DNA of 64,000 nt from Mesorhizobium sp. B2-3-4 (GTDB taxonomy: Bacteria > Pseudomonadota > Alphaproteobacteria > Rhizobiales > Rhizobiaceae): contig NZ_VFVY01000009.1 in NCBI RefSeq assembly GCF_006442315.1, forward strand, positions 124,001-188,000, in the 5' to 3' direction. Below the pieces are notes generated by a model, which was not told the origin of the DNA, made no database searches, and saw only the letters and a list, made by a program, of their open reading frames with translations. Both the position numbers and the translations under genes were made by a program. This document shows positions 52,078-61,856 of this stretch, in pieces. Position 1 is the first letter of the stretch, and every line of letters starts with the position of its first letter.

Positions 52078-52380
52078 TTGCCATCTGGTGGCTGGGCTGT
52101 CCATCGTGCCTGGCCGCCAGGTAGTTTTTCAGTTCATGCGAATGCCTTGGCGTTCTCGAGGCGGACATATGCCCGGCGAGGCAAAGGGGTGCCATTCGTA
52201 CCATCACAATTGGAAGAAAGTTGGCGCGAGCATTCCCCGGCTCATGAGTTTGTCTTGGCCAAGGCCGGGGACAAGTTCGTGCCAAAAACAGATTCAGGGT
52301 TCGCCCGCCACCTGGAAGCGGCGGGCGAACCCTATCGGCGCAGGAAGGGACTGGGCTGCGCCAATCTGCAAGGCTGGAGA

Positions 52381-52473
52381 TCAACCGAGGACTATGCCGG
52401 CCACCATGAAGGTGATGGCGATGGCGAAGATCGGTGCGAGCAACCAGCGCGCCTGGCCAACACTCTTCTCCAT
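52381..52473 (-). CDS. 30-residue membrane micro-protein
   Basis: A 30-codon frame from ATG 52473 encodes MEKSVGQARW, then a hydrophobic helix LLAPIFAIAITF-MVAGIVLG to the stop at 52381. The ribosome-binding site is AAGGAAG, six nt upstream. A GGAAC-N17-GTT motif ends 30 nt before the start codon. The combination of signal-like helix, ribosome-binding site and promoter supports a real gene although it is too short for standard calling. Function unknown. Confidence 0.68.
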   Translation of the reverse strand: MEKSVGQARWLLAPIFAIAITFMVAGIVLG

Positions 52474-52503
52474 CGGCTTCCTTCCGCGATCTCGTAGCGG
52501 GCA

Positions 52504-52528
52504 AACCATACCGAACAGCCGCTGTTCC
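52504..52528 (-). promoter_or_regulatory. EcfG-type promoter of the 30-residue protein gene
   Basis: Minus-strand GGAAC (52528-52524) and GTT (52506-52504) with 17 nt between them. The -10 element is 30 nt from the ATG at 52473, a short leader that fits direct control. Confidence 0.68.
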
Positions 52529-52607
52529 GGGCTCCGTGCAAGGCAGGACCATTGCGGTTCCCTGTCAGACTTAGGTCCTGCATCTCACCCGACCGAAGCC
52601 CAGCCCT

Positions 52608-52632
52608 GGAACGTTTGTCCGCGCTCCAGGTT
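52608..52632 (+). promoter_or_regulatory. EcfG-type promoter of the 52673-53346 gene pair
   Basis: GGAAC at 52608-52612 and GTT at 52630-52632 are 17 nt apart. The -10 element lies 40 nt before the ATG at 52673. It would drive the two overlapping genes downstream. Confidence 0.66.
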
Positions 52633-52672
52633 CAGTTGATTGGGGCTGAGATCACCGAACAAAGCGGAAATA

Positions 52673-52903
52673 ATGAGCATCACAATCTCGAATCGTGACG
52701 ATGCAGTGTCCCATGCCTTGCGGCTGCGCGTGGCTCACCTCAGGAGCAGGATGCGCGAGGCGCGCATCACCGACGGCGAAATCAAGACCTTCCAGAAAGT
52801 CGCGGCCGTGATGGAAGACGGTCAAGGCCGGATTGATGGCGACGATCTGATTGCCGCATCCTTTGTTACCGACGCGCTGACGGACCCGACACGTCCCGAA
52901 TGA
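52673..52903 (+). CDS. Small hypothetical helical protein
   Basis: The 76-residue protein starts MSITISNRDDAV and is mostly charged helix (RVAHLRSRMREARITDGEIKTF in part), without signal or membrane segment. The ATG at 52673 has GCGGAAATA before it. Its stop overlaps the next start by 4 nt, so it is co-translated with the membrane stress protein. A GGAAC-N17-GTT promoter motif lies 40 nt upstream. I do not recognise a family. Confidence 0.65.
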   Translation: MSITISNRDDAVSHALRLRVAHLRSRMREARITDGEIKTFQKVAAVMEDGQGRIDGDDLIAASFVTDALTDPTRPE

Positions 52904-53346
52904 CCATGCCAACCATCAGCAGGCTTTTTGAATCCCATGCCGAGGCGGCCCGGATCGCCGGCGACCTTTTGGCGGCCGGCGTTCCTCGCGTCCAGATCGC
53001 GATTATCGGACCCTACCAGGACGAGATAGGCGTCCTGACGTCTCCGGCCGCCATGTCTGGCGCTTTCGCCGGGCTGTTGGCGTCGGTGGGCGTTTTTGCG
53101 ACTTACGGCATCAATCCTTTCTCCGCCGGACCGTGGGCAACAGCCCTGGTCGGCGCGTTCTGCGGCTGTCTCCTCGGCGGGCTGCTCGGCGCCTTGGTCG
53201 CGGTCGCCAACAGGCCCGAGCGTCGAAATATTGGCGAGGGGATTGTGCTGGTGACGGCGCATGTCGATGAAAACGCGACCGACATTGCCCGAACGGTGAT
53301 CGGCGGCTATGCCTCCATGCCCGGACTGGCTGCCGAGGCAGCATAA
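52900..53346 (+). CDS. Membrane protein of the general-stress-protein type
   Basis: The 148-residue protein has an N-terminal soluble part with ISRLFESHAEAARIAGDLLAAGVP, like the start of the general stress protein (YflT/GSP17M-like) proteins. Two Gly/Ala-rich membrane segments follow at about 50-70 and 80-102, then a VLVTAHVDENATDIARTVI beta-alpha unit, a pattern seen in stress-induced membrane proteins of rhizobia. ATG 52900 overlaps the upstream stop by 4 nt; ATG 52906 is also possible. The shared EcfG-type promoter fits a stress role. Confidence 0.7.
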   Translation: MTMPTISRLFESHAEAARIAGDLLAAGVPRVQIAIIGPYQDEIGVLTSPAAMSGAFAGLLASVGVFATYGINPFSAGPWATALVGAFCGCLLGGLLGALVAVANRPERRNIGEGIVLVTAHVDENATDIARTVIGGYASMPGLAAEAA

Positions 53347-53475
53347 ACCCTCGACGATAGTGAGACAGGCCGATCCGCCGAACATCGGCGGTCACTCATA
53401 CTTTGACGATACGGGCATCAGCGCTAGGTTGGTCGATGGATGGGAGGGGCCGGCAACGGGAGACCGGACGCGAAC

Positions 53476-53820
53476 ATGAACTTGATCTCAACCACAGGGT
53501 CGGCATCGATTCTTCTGGCCGCGATGTTTCTCGCTGCCGGATGTTCGTCGATCGGCGGGGCGGCCGACCCGGCCAAATACGAGAGCATGAGCTGCACCGA
53601 GCTCAACAGTGCGTTGGGAAGCAGTGCCAGCGACATCTCGCGAACTGCGATCACCCGCGGCAAGGTCGCCAACACCAGCGTGCCGCGCTGGCTGCTTGGC
53701 GGATCGCGCGTGAAGACCGCGGTCGCCAACCGTGAAACGGCCAGGATCGACCGGTTGAAGCAACAACAGGATGCACTTGTCGCCGTGCGCGCGCGCAAGT
53801 GCCCGGCTTCAGCGGGATAG
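53476..53820 (+). CDS. Predicted lipoprotein
   Basis: The 114-residue protein has a signal peptide with lipobox LAAGC (Cys at about residue 23), then SSIGGAADPAKYESMSCTEL and an alpha-helical, charged C-terminal half that ends RARKCPASAG. Cys pairs near residues 40 and 109 could form a disulphide. ATG 53476 is chosen; the frame opens earlier without signal-like sequence. The TAG stop lies at the edge of a dispersed repeat. No named family recognised. Confidence 0.65.
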   Translation: MNLISTTGSASILLAAMFLAAGCSSIGGAADPAKYESMSCTELNSALGSSASDISRTAITRGKVANTSVPRWLLGGSRVKTAVANRETARIDRLKQQQDALVAVRARKCPASAG

Positions 53821-53886
53821 AGCAATTCCAGGAAAAGTGTGTAACGGTTTTCCTTCCGGAATTGCGCAAAGACAAAGAGTTAGAGC
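53821..53886. repeat. Rhizobial dispersed palindromic repeat
   Basis: GCAATTCC (53822-53829) pairs with GGAATTGC (53858-53865), and the inner GGAAAA (53831) with TTTTCC (53848), forming a two-part hairpin. The unit is bounded by TAGAGC at 53818-53823 and 53881-53886. I recall this GCAATTCC...GGAATTGCG pattern as a frequent intergenic repeat in Mesorhizobium-type genomes; copies were not searched. It supplies the stop codon of the upstream lipoprotein gene. Confidence 0.65.
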
Positions 53887-53913
53887 GGCATTTGCCGCAC
53901 CCGTGGCGGCCTG

Positions 53914-55548
<1,635 letters not shown>

Positions 55549-55549
55549 C

Positions 55550-56671
55550 TTATCGGTCTCTCGGGTCGAGTGCGTCGCGCAGGCCGTCGCCGACGAAATT
55601 CAGGGCAAACAGCGTCGAGACGAGGAAGAAAGCAGGAAACAAGAGCAGCCAGTTGGCGGTACCGATGTTCTTGGCGCCGACCGAGATCAGCACGCCCCAG
55701 CTGGTCATCGGTTCCTGCACGCCGAGACCGAGGAACGACAGAAAACTCTCCAGGATGATGACCTGCGGCACCAGCAGCGTCATGTAGATCACCACCGGGC
55801 CGAGCAGGTTGGGGATGACGTGACGCAACAGGATCCCGCGCTGGCCGACGCCCATCGCTTCGGCTGCCTGAACATATTCCTGGCGGCGGATCGAGAGCGC
55901 CTGGCCGCGCACGATGCGGGCCATGTCGAGCCATAGCACCGCCCCGACCGCCAGGAACATCAGCACGAAATTACGGCCGAAGAACACCACCAGCATGATG
56001 ACGAAGAAGATGAACGGCAAGGAGTAGAGCACGTCGACGATGCGCATCATCACCTCGTCGACCTTGCCTCCGGAGAAGCCGGCGGCGGCGCCATAGATGA
56101 CGCCGATCACCACCGCCACGACACCGGCGAGCAGGCCGATGGCAAGCGAGATGCGCCCGGCCATCAGCGTGCGCGAGAGCAGATCGCGGCCGGTATTGTC
56201 GGTGCCGAACAGGAAATATTGCTGCTTGACCGAGGTGCTCATCGTCACTTCTAGCCCGTCGGGAGACTTGCTCTCGATCTTGGTGTCGTCAAAGGCGTCC
56301 GAGCGGTCGAGATAGCGAACGTTGCGATCATCGATCGGTTTGGTCGAGGTGACCGTGACCGTGACGCGACTGCCTTCCTGATGCCACTCCTTGAGGTCGA
56401 CCCGCATACGCTTGATAGCGTCCGTGAGGGCACCTTGGATCATGTCCGGCTTCGGGTAGGCCGAGAGGCTTGGCGGCATGCGCACATAGTCGGCATAGAT
56501 GGTCGTGTATTGATGCGGCACGAACCAGGGGCCAAAGACGCTGATGAGCGCGATAAAGACGAGATAGTAAAGGCTGAGCATGGCGGCGCGGTTGGCCTTG
56601 AGGCGCGCCCATGCGTCACCCCAGAGCGAACGACCGACGATTACCGGAGCTGTGGCGGCGATGTCAGTCAT
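55550..56671 (-). CDS. Peptide-type ABC permease (OppC-like)
   Basis: The 373-residue inner-membrane protein has one N-terminal helix (about 30-52), then a periplasmic insert of about 120 residues, and five further helices. The EAA loop EYVQAAEAMGVGQRGILLRHVIPN is near residue 250 (quoted in part). The extra insert after the first helix is typical of the OppC branch for peptides and opines. The ATG at 56671 overlaps the OppB-like stop by 8 nt. Confidence 0.92.
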   Translation of the reverse strand: MTDIAATAPVIVGRSLWGDAWARLKANRAAMLSLYYLVFIALISVFGPWFVPHQYTTIYADYVRMPPSLSAYPKPDMIQGALTDAIKRMRVDLKEWHQEGSRVTVTVTSTKPIDDRNVRYLDRSDAFDDTKIESKSPDGLEVTMSTSVKQQYFLFGTDNTGRDLLSRTLMAGRISLAIGLLAGVVAVVIGVIYGAAAGFSGGKVDEVMMRIVDVLYSLPFIFFVIMLVVFFGRNFVLMFLAVGAVLWLDMARIVRGQALSIRRQEYVQAAEAMGVGQRGILLRHVIPNLLGPVVIYMTLLVPQVIILESFLSFLGLGVQEPMTSWGVLISVGAKNIGTANWLLLFPAFFLVSTLFALNFVGDGLRDALDPRDR

Positions 56672-57587
56672 AGCGCACCCTCGGATCGACGACCGCATAC
56701 ATGACGTCGACGATCAGGTTGAAGACGATGGTGAAGATGGCGATCACCACCACCGTACCCATCACCAGCGTGTAGTCCCGGTTGAGCGCGGCATCGACGA
56801 AATAGCGGCCGACGCCGGGAATGGAGAAGATTGTCTCGACGATGACCGAGCCCGTCAGCAGGGCCGCCGCTGCCGGACCGGTGAAAGAGACGATCGGCAG
56901 GATGGCGCCGCGCAAGGCGTGCTTGACCACCACCGACCAGTCGGAGAGGCCGAGCGCGCGGGCGGTGCGGATATGATGGGAGCGCAGCGATTCGATCATC
57001 GAGCCGCGCATCAGACGGGCAACGATGGCGATCTGCGGCAAGGCAAGCGTCAGCACCGGACCGACCTTGTTGATGAAGGCGCCGTCGCCCCAGCCGCCGA
57101 TCGGCAGCAGCTTCCAGGTGAGCCCGAACAGGAGCTGGATCACTGGCGCGATGACGAAGGTCGGGATGGTGCTGCCGGCCGTCGCCAAGGCGATCACCGT
57201 ATAGTCGCCAAGCTTGTTCTGGTTGAGCGCGGCAATGGTGCCGAGCACGCTGCCGAGCAGCAGCGCCAGGATCAGCGCCGAGGCGCCGAGCTGGACTGAT
57301 ATGGGCAGGCCCTTGGCGAACAGTTCAGTGACGGTGAAATCCGGCATGTTGTAGCTCGGGCCGAAATTGCCGCGCAGGAGATTGCCGAGATAGTGGACAT
57401 ATTGCAGCCAGAGCGGATCGTTGAGGCCGAACTGGGCCTCGAGGTTGGCCTTGATCTCGGGGCTGAGCCCGCGCTCCTGGTTGAATGGACCGCCTGGCGC
57501 GACGCGCATCAGGAAGAACGCCATCGTCACGATGACGAACAGCGTCGGGATGGCGGTCAAAAGCCGCCGGAATACATATCGCAGCAT
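56664..57587 (-). CDS. Peptide-type ABC permease (OppB-like)
   Basis: The 307-residue permease has six membrane helices, the first at about 10-30, a periplasmic loop with FGLNDPLWLQYVHYLGNLLRGN, and the EAA loop RTARALGLSDWSVVVKHALRGA near 215 (in parts). It forms the translocation pore with the OppC-like partner. Strand, order and overlap place it in the same operon. A hairpin separates it from the upstream binding-protein gene, so permeases are probably made in lower amounts. Confidence 0.93.
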   Translation of the reverse strand: MLRYVFRRLLTAIPTLFVIVTMAFFLMRVAPGGPFNQERGLSPEIKANLEAQFGLNDPLWLQYVHYLGNLLRGNFGPSYNMPDFTVTELFAKGLPISVQLGASALILALLLGSVLGTIAALNQNKLGDYTVIALATAGSTIPTFVIAPVIQLLFGLTWKLLPIGGWGDGAFINKVGPVLTLALPQIAIVARLMRGSMIESLRSHHIRTARALGLSDWSVVVKHALRGAILPIVSFTGPAAAALLTGSVIVETIFSIPGVGRYFVDAALNRDYTLVMGTVVVIAIFTIVFNLIVDVMYAVVDPRVRYD

Positions 57588-57712
57588 CGGTGCCCCGCTT
57601 GATCCGGAGCACGCCCGTCCCGTTGGACGATTGCACTCCAGCCTTCAATCTTCGCACCGGATGTTTCGAAAATCGAGTTTCGCTTCCCGGGCCGATGCGA
57701 CGGCAAACCAGC

Positions 57713-57741
57713 GCCGCCGCGCCTTTCAGGAGCGCGGCGGC
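57713..57741 (-). terminator. Hairpin between binding-protein and permease genes
   Basis: GCCGCCGCGC (57713-57722) and GCGCGGCGGC (57732-57741) form a perfect 10-bp stem with a 9-nt loop, just past the binding-protein stop on the minus strand. No strong T-run follows, so it may act as an mRNA stabiliser or partial terminator, raising binding-protein levels over permeases. Confidence 0.6.
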
Positions 57742-57752
57742 TTGGCCAGGGA

Positions 57753-59345
57753 TCAGTCCTTGCTGACGAAACGCGACGGATGCACGTCCATCACATTGTC
57801 GACGAAGCCATGCAGCTTCGAGGACACGATGTCGTGGTAGCTGTAGTAGAGAAGCGGGATCTGGCCGACGTCGTCGATGAGGATGCGTTCGGCCGCTGCG
57901 AGGTCCTTCATGCGCTCTTCGGGCTTGCCGCCGGCGGCCGCGGCCTTGTCCATTGCCGCTTCGTAGGCGGCGCTGTCGTAGTTCGAATAGTTGTTGCCGC
58001 TGGCCTTGCGGGTGATGCCGAGGAAGGTCTCCGGATCCTTGTAGTCGGCGATCCAGGCGGCACGCGCCACGTCATAGTCGCCCTTCTGCTCGAGGAAGGA
58101 GTAGTGCGTCTTGGTGTCGGTGTTGAGCAGCGTGACGTCGACGCCCAGCGGCTTCAGCTGTTCCTGGATGGCGACCGCGGTGTTCTTGTGGTTCTCCGAC
58201 GTGTTGTAGCGGATTTCCATCTTCAGCGGATGTTCGGGCGTGTAGCCAAGCTTCTCCAGGATCTTCTTGGCCGCATCCTCACGGTCGATCTGCGGCATGT
58301 CGGCGTATTTGGCCATTGCGGGCGTGTAGCCCTCGATGCCCGGAGGCACCATCGAATAGCCGGGCAGCATCGAATTCTGCCAGACCTTCTCGGCGATGAA
58401 GTCGCGGTCAATCGCCATGGAAATGGCGTTGCGCAGCTCGGGATTGTTCCACGGCGCCTTGTCCGTCTTGATCGCATAGTAATAGGTGCCCAGATATGGC
58501 CCGACATGGATCTGGTCGCCAAACTTGGTCTTGAGGTCGGCGAGCTGTTCGGTCGGCAGGTCGTCATAGCTGTCGAGTTCACCAGCCTCGAAGCGTTTCA
58601 TCGCCGATGAGCGGTCTTCGGTCGGGATGTAGTTGACGACGTCGAACTTGACCGTCGCTGCGTCCCAGAATTTTGGATTCTTGACCAGTTTCATGTGGTC
58701 GTTGGGAACCCATTCGGCCAGCGTATAGGCGCCGTTCGAGACAAGATTGCCGGGCTTGATCCAGTCGGCGCCGAGCTTCTCGATGGAAGCCTTGCTGACC
58801 GGATAGGTCGCCTGGTGCGTTAGCATCTCCAGGAAGTAAGGTGTCGGCGCCTTCAGCGTCACCTCCAGGGTGCCGGCGTCTATCGCCTTGACACCCATGT
58901 CCTCGGGCTTGCCCTTCTTGGTGTTGACGTCCTCCGCGCCCTTCACCGGATAGAGCATCGAGGCATATTCGGCGCCGGTCGCCGGATCTTCCAGCCGGTG
59001 GAAGGCATAGACGAAGTCGTCCGCCGTCACCGGGCTGCCGTCAGACCACATGCCGTCCTTGCGCAGCTTGAAGGTGTAGACGGTGCCGTCATCCGATACC
59101 GTCCAGCTTTCGGCGGCGCCCGGAATGAGGTTCGCCTTCTCGTCCTGCATGACCAGTCCCTGGAACAGATCACGCAGCACATTGGCCTCATAGACCGTCG
59201 AGGTCTTGTGCGGATCGACCGACTCCGATTCAGCGGCGGTGCCCCGGTTGTAGACACTCTCCGCGAAAGCCGGCGTGTAGAATGCGCCGGCGGCTACGGC
59301 CATGGTGGTGGCGAATACCGTCGCCTTCAGCATGTTTTTCAGCAT
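57753..59345 (-). CDS. Peptide-type ABC substrate-binding protein (SBP_bac_5)
   Basis: The 530-residue periplasmic protein has a signal peptide of about 28 residues (ending PAFA-ES) and the three-lobed OppA/DppA fold. Markers are NRGTAAESESVDPHKTSTVYE near the N-terminus (in part), TFKLRKDGMWSDGSPVTADDFVYAFHR, split here, and NIPLLY-like QIPLLYYSYHDIV near the end. It delivers peptides, or possibly opines or glycosides, to the permeases. The ATG at 59345 has GGAGAA upstream. It is the first gene of the operon. Confidence 0.92.
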   Translation of the reverse strand: MLKNMLKATVFATTMAVAAGAFYTPAFAESVYNRGTAAESESVDPHKTSTVYEANVLRDLFQGLVMQDEKANLIPGAAESWTVSDDGTVYTFKLRKDGMWSDGSPVTADDFVYAFHRLEDPATGAEYASMLYPVKGAEDVNTKKGKPEDMGVKAIDAGTLEVTLKAPTPYFLEMLTHQATYPVSKASIEKLGADWIKPGNLVSNGAYTLAEWVPNDHMKLVKNPKFWDAATVKFDVVNYIPTEDRSSAMKRFEAGELDSYDDLPTEQLADLKTKFGDQIHVGPYLGTYYYAIKTDKAPWNNPELRNAISMAIDRDFIAEKVWQNSMLPGYSMVPPGIEGYTPAMAKYADMPQIDREDAAKKILEKLGYTPEHPLKMEIRYNTSENHKNTAVAIQEQLKPLGVDVTLLNTDTKTHYSFLEQKGDYDVARAAWIADYKDPETFLGITRKASGNNYSNYDSAAYEAAMDKAAAAGGKPEERMKDLAAAERILIDDVGQIPLLYYSYHDIVSSKLHGFVDNVMDVHPSRFVSKD

Positions 59346-59630
59346 GAAGTTCTCCCTGTCGGCGCTGCCGGTTGGCGCGCCTTTTCGTGTTGACGCCCCG
59401 AAGCCGATTATCTGGCTCCTTTGAGCGCGCCGCCGGTTCCCTCCGGGGGCTGGTGGCAGGAGACTAGACAGGCGGTAAGCTCTTTTCAACCGAGTACTGA
59501 TTGACCCTAAGTCAATCGTCGCAATCGAAGAAGCAACGGCTAATTTAGAGCGGCTTTTTCAATTGGACACACCTTAAGGTTGCACCCAGAGTTTTCCCTT
59601 TTGCATGCGAAATTTGGCATGCTCGGCACC

Positions 59631-60077
59631 ATGGTTCAAAACCTCATTTTCATGGTACGAAGGCGTGCGTTCCGAACAGACAATTCGGGAACGTCGGCGG
59701 TCGAATTCGCCCTGTTGTCGCCGCTCTTCATTCTCCTTCTGCTCGGAATGGTTGCATACGGCATCTATTTCGGGGCCGCCAACTCGATCCAGCAAATTGC
59801 GGCAGACGCCGCCCGGACGGCCATTGCCGGGGTCAACCAGACCGAGCGCCAGACGCTGGTGGCCAGCTATATCGCCAACAATGCGGGCGGCTATCCCTTC
59901 GTCGATGCCAGCAAGCTGACCTACCGGGCCAATGACAGCACCGCCGACGGCAGCCAATTCGTGGTAGCGATCCAGTACGATGCGCGCAACCTGCCGATCT
60001 GGAACCTATTTCCGGGCATAGCCATGCCGGGGACGACGATCACACGTCAGTCCACGATCAGGGTCGGGGGTATCTGA
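59631..60077 (+). CDS. TadE-like pilus-assembly protein
   Basis: The 148-residue protein matches the TadE family: DNSGTSAVEFALLSPLFILLLLGMVAYGI, here split as DNSGTSAVEFALL and SPLFILLLLGM, is the pseudopilin-like processing region with the conserved Glu. A single membrane helix and a periplasmic domain follow. ATG 59631 is one of several possible starts (59619, 59652). The next gene starts directly after its stop. No other tad genes are seen. Confidence 0.8.
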   Translation: MVQNLIFMVRRRAFRTDNSGTSAVEFALLSPLFILLLLGMVAYGIYFGAANSIQQIAADAARTAIAGVNQTERQTLVASYIANNAGGYPFVDASKLTYRANDSTADGSQFVVAIQYDARNLPIWNLFPGIAMPGTTITRQSTIRVGGI

Positions 60078-61841
60078 ATGCTGCCGCGCGGACGCATCGG
60101 CCGGCTTGCCCGGTCCATGATGGGAGACAGGAGAGCGAACTTCGCTGTCATGACCGCGCTCAGCGCCCCGGTGGCACTGGCGCTGGCAGCGGTGGCCATA
60201 GACGAGGCCTCCATCTACACCGAGCGCCGGGAGGCCCAGGCGATGGTCGACCTGGCGGCGATCACCGCCGCCTCGAACATCAACAACGTCGACACCGCGG
60301 TCGTCACCACGCTTACCGACAACGGCATGCCGGGCGTCGTCGTTCAGGCTTCCGGCCAGACCATCGCCCCGGCCGTCGGGAAAACGGTGGTAACGGTCAC
60401 TCAGGGCCGATATGCCGCATCGACCGCCAATGTCAGCCAGCGCTTCCAGGCGGGTGTTACCCCTTACAATGCGGTCCGGGTGACGCTGGCCAAGATCCCG
60501 AACCGCTATTTCGCGAGTTCCTTGATCCCCACTCCCGTCATCGGCACCCAGGCCACGGCCAGCATGACGCCGCAGGCGACCTTCTCGGTCGGATCGAGGC
60601 TGCTCAGCGTCAATGGCGGCATCCTCAACGCTCTCCTGAGCGGGCTACTGGGCGGCAATATCTCGCTCAGCGTCATGGACTATAACGGGCTGGTATCGGC
60701 CGATGTCAGCGTGCTGTCCTTCATCAGTGCCCTTGGCACACAATTGAACATCACGGCCGGCACCTATTCCGACGTTCTGGCCTCGAAGGCGACGGTCGGC
60801 CAGATTGCCACCGCAATGGCCAATGTTCCGGGCCTCGGCAACACGGCAAAGCTTGCCCTGCAGACCATCGCCTCCAAGTCGACCAGCACCGTCAAAATCC
60901 CGCTCAGCAGTCTTGTCGATCTTGGTTCGGTCGGCAGCCTGGGCCTCGGACAGCAGCCCACCGGCCTTGGCGTCGACGCCAGCGCCATGGGGATGCTGAC
61001 CGCGGCCGCGGTTCTGGCGAACGGGACCAACCAGGCCGCCATCGATCTCGGAACCACCATTCCCGGGCTCGTCTCCGCCAAGCTCAATGTTGCCATCGGC
61101 GAACCGGCGCAATCGTCGCCATGGCTCGCGATCGATGGCATCGGCACCGTGGTGCGCACCGCGCAGACGCGCATCAAGCTAACGGCATCCGTCACGGTCG
61201 GCACACCCGGCCTCTCCGGCGGCATAAGCCTGCTGGCCGTCAATCTGCCACTCAATGTGGAAGTCGCCTATGCCGAGGCCAGATTGACCGACATCACCTG
61301 TCCGACGGGACCCTCCAGCATCAGCGTTTCCATCGCCGCGCGTCCGGGTGTTGCCCAGTTGAACCTGGCCAACAGCAACAATCCTTCAGGCTTCGCCGAT
61401 TTCAGCCAGCCGCAAACCTTCACGGATGCGGATATCGCCGATGTCAGCCTGCAGTTGCTGCTGCTCAGAATCCCGCTGATCCAGGTGATGGGTTCGGCGG
61501 CGACCGCGATCACCAACAACAGTGCGCAGACCCTGACCTTCAACGCGACCGACATCGCCAACAAGACGGTGAAGACCGTTTCGACGCGAAATATCTCGCA
61601 GTCGCTCACCACGTCGCTGGTGAGCAACCTGTCGCTTTCGGCCAATCTGCTTGGCTTGGGCATCGATGTGACTGCCCTGCTTGGAACGGTCAAGCCGGCG
61701 GTCGTGGCATTGCTCAATGGCGTAACGGCACCTCTCGACGATTTACTCTACAACGTGCTTTCGGCTCTGGGTGTCGGCGTTGGCCAGGCCGATGTGCGCG
61801 TCACCGGTGCGACCTGCGGCCGGGCGGTACTCGTCCAATAG
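60078..61841 (+). CDS. TadG-like pilus-assembly protein with long C-terminal region
   Basis: The 587-residue protein starts with a TadG/Flp-pilus N-terminal segment (about 15-55: RANFAVMTALSAPVALALAAVAIDEASIY in parts) acting as signal anchor, then EAQAMVDLAAITAA as in TadE/TadG proteins. The remaining 500 residues are low in charged residues, rich in Ala, Thr, Ser and Val, and resemble surface proteins. The ATG is immediately after the TadE-like stop, so the pair is co-transcribed. Its surface or pilus function is inferred from the N-terminus. Confidence 0.78.
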   Translation: MLPRGRIGRLARSMMGDRRANFAVMTALSAPVALALAAVAIDEASIYTERREAQAMVDLAAITAASNINNVDTAVVTTLTDNGMPGVVVQASGQTIAPAVGKTVVTVTQGRYAASTANVSQRFQAGVTPYNAVRVTLAKIPNRYFASSLIPTPVIGTQATASMTPQATFSVGSRLLSVNGGILNALLSGLLGGNISLSVMDYNGLVSADVSVLSFISALGTQLNITAGTYSDVLASKATVGQIATAMANVPGLGNTAKLALQTIASKSTSTVKIPLSSLVDLGSVGSLGLGQQPTGLGVDASAMGMLTAAAVLANGTNQAAIDLGTTIPGLVSAKLNVAIGEPAQSSPWLAIDGIGTVVRTAQTRIKLTASVTVGTPGLSGGISLLAVNLPLNVEVAYAEARLTDITCPTGPSSISVSIAARPGVAQLNLANSNNPSGFADFSQPQTFTDADIADVSLQLLLLRIPLIQVMGSAATAITNNSAQTLTFNATDIANKTVKTVSTRNISQSLTTSLVSNLSLSANLLGLGIDVTALLGTVKPAVVALLNGVTAPLDDLLYNVLSALGVGVGQADVRVTGATCGRAVLVQ

Positions 61842-61856
61842 AAGCTGTTGAAGCCG

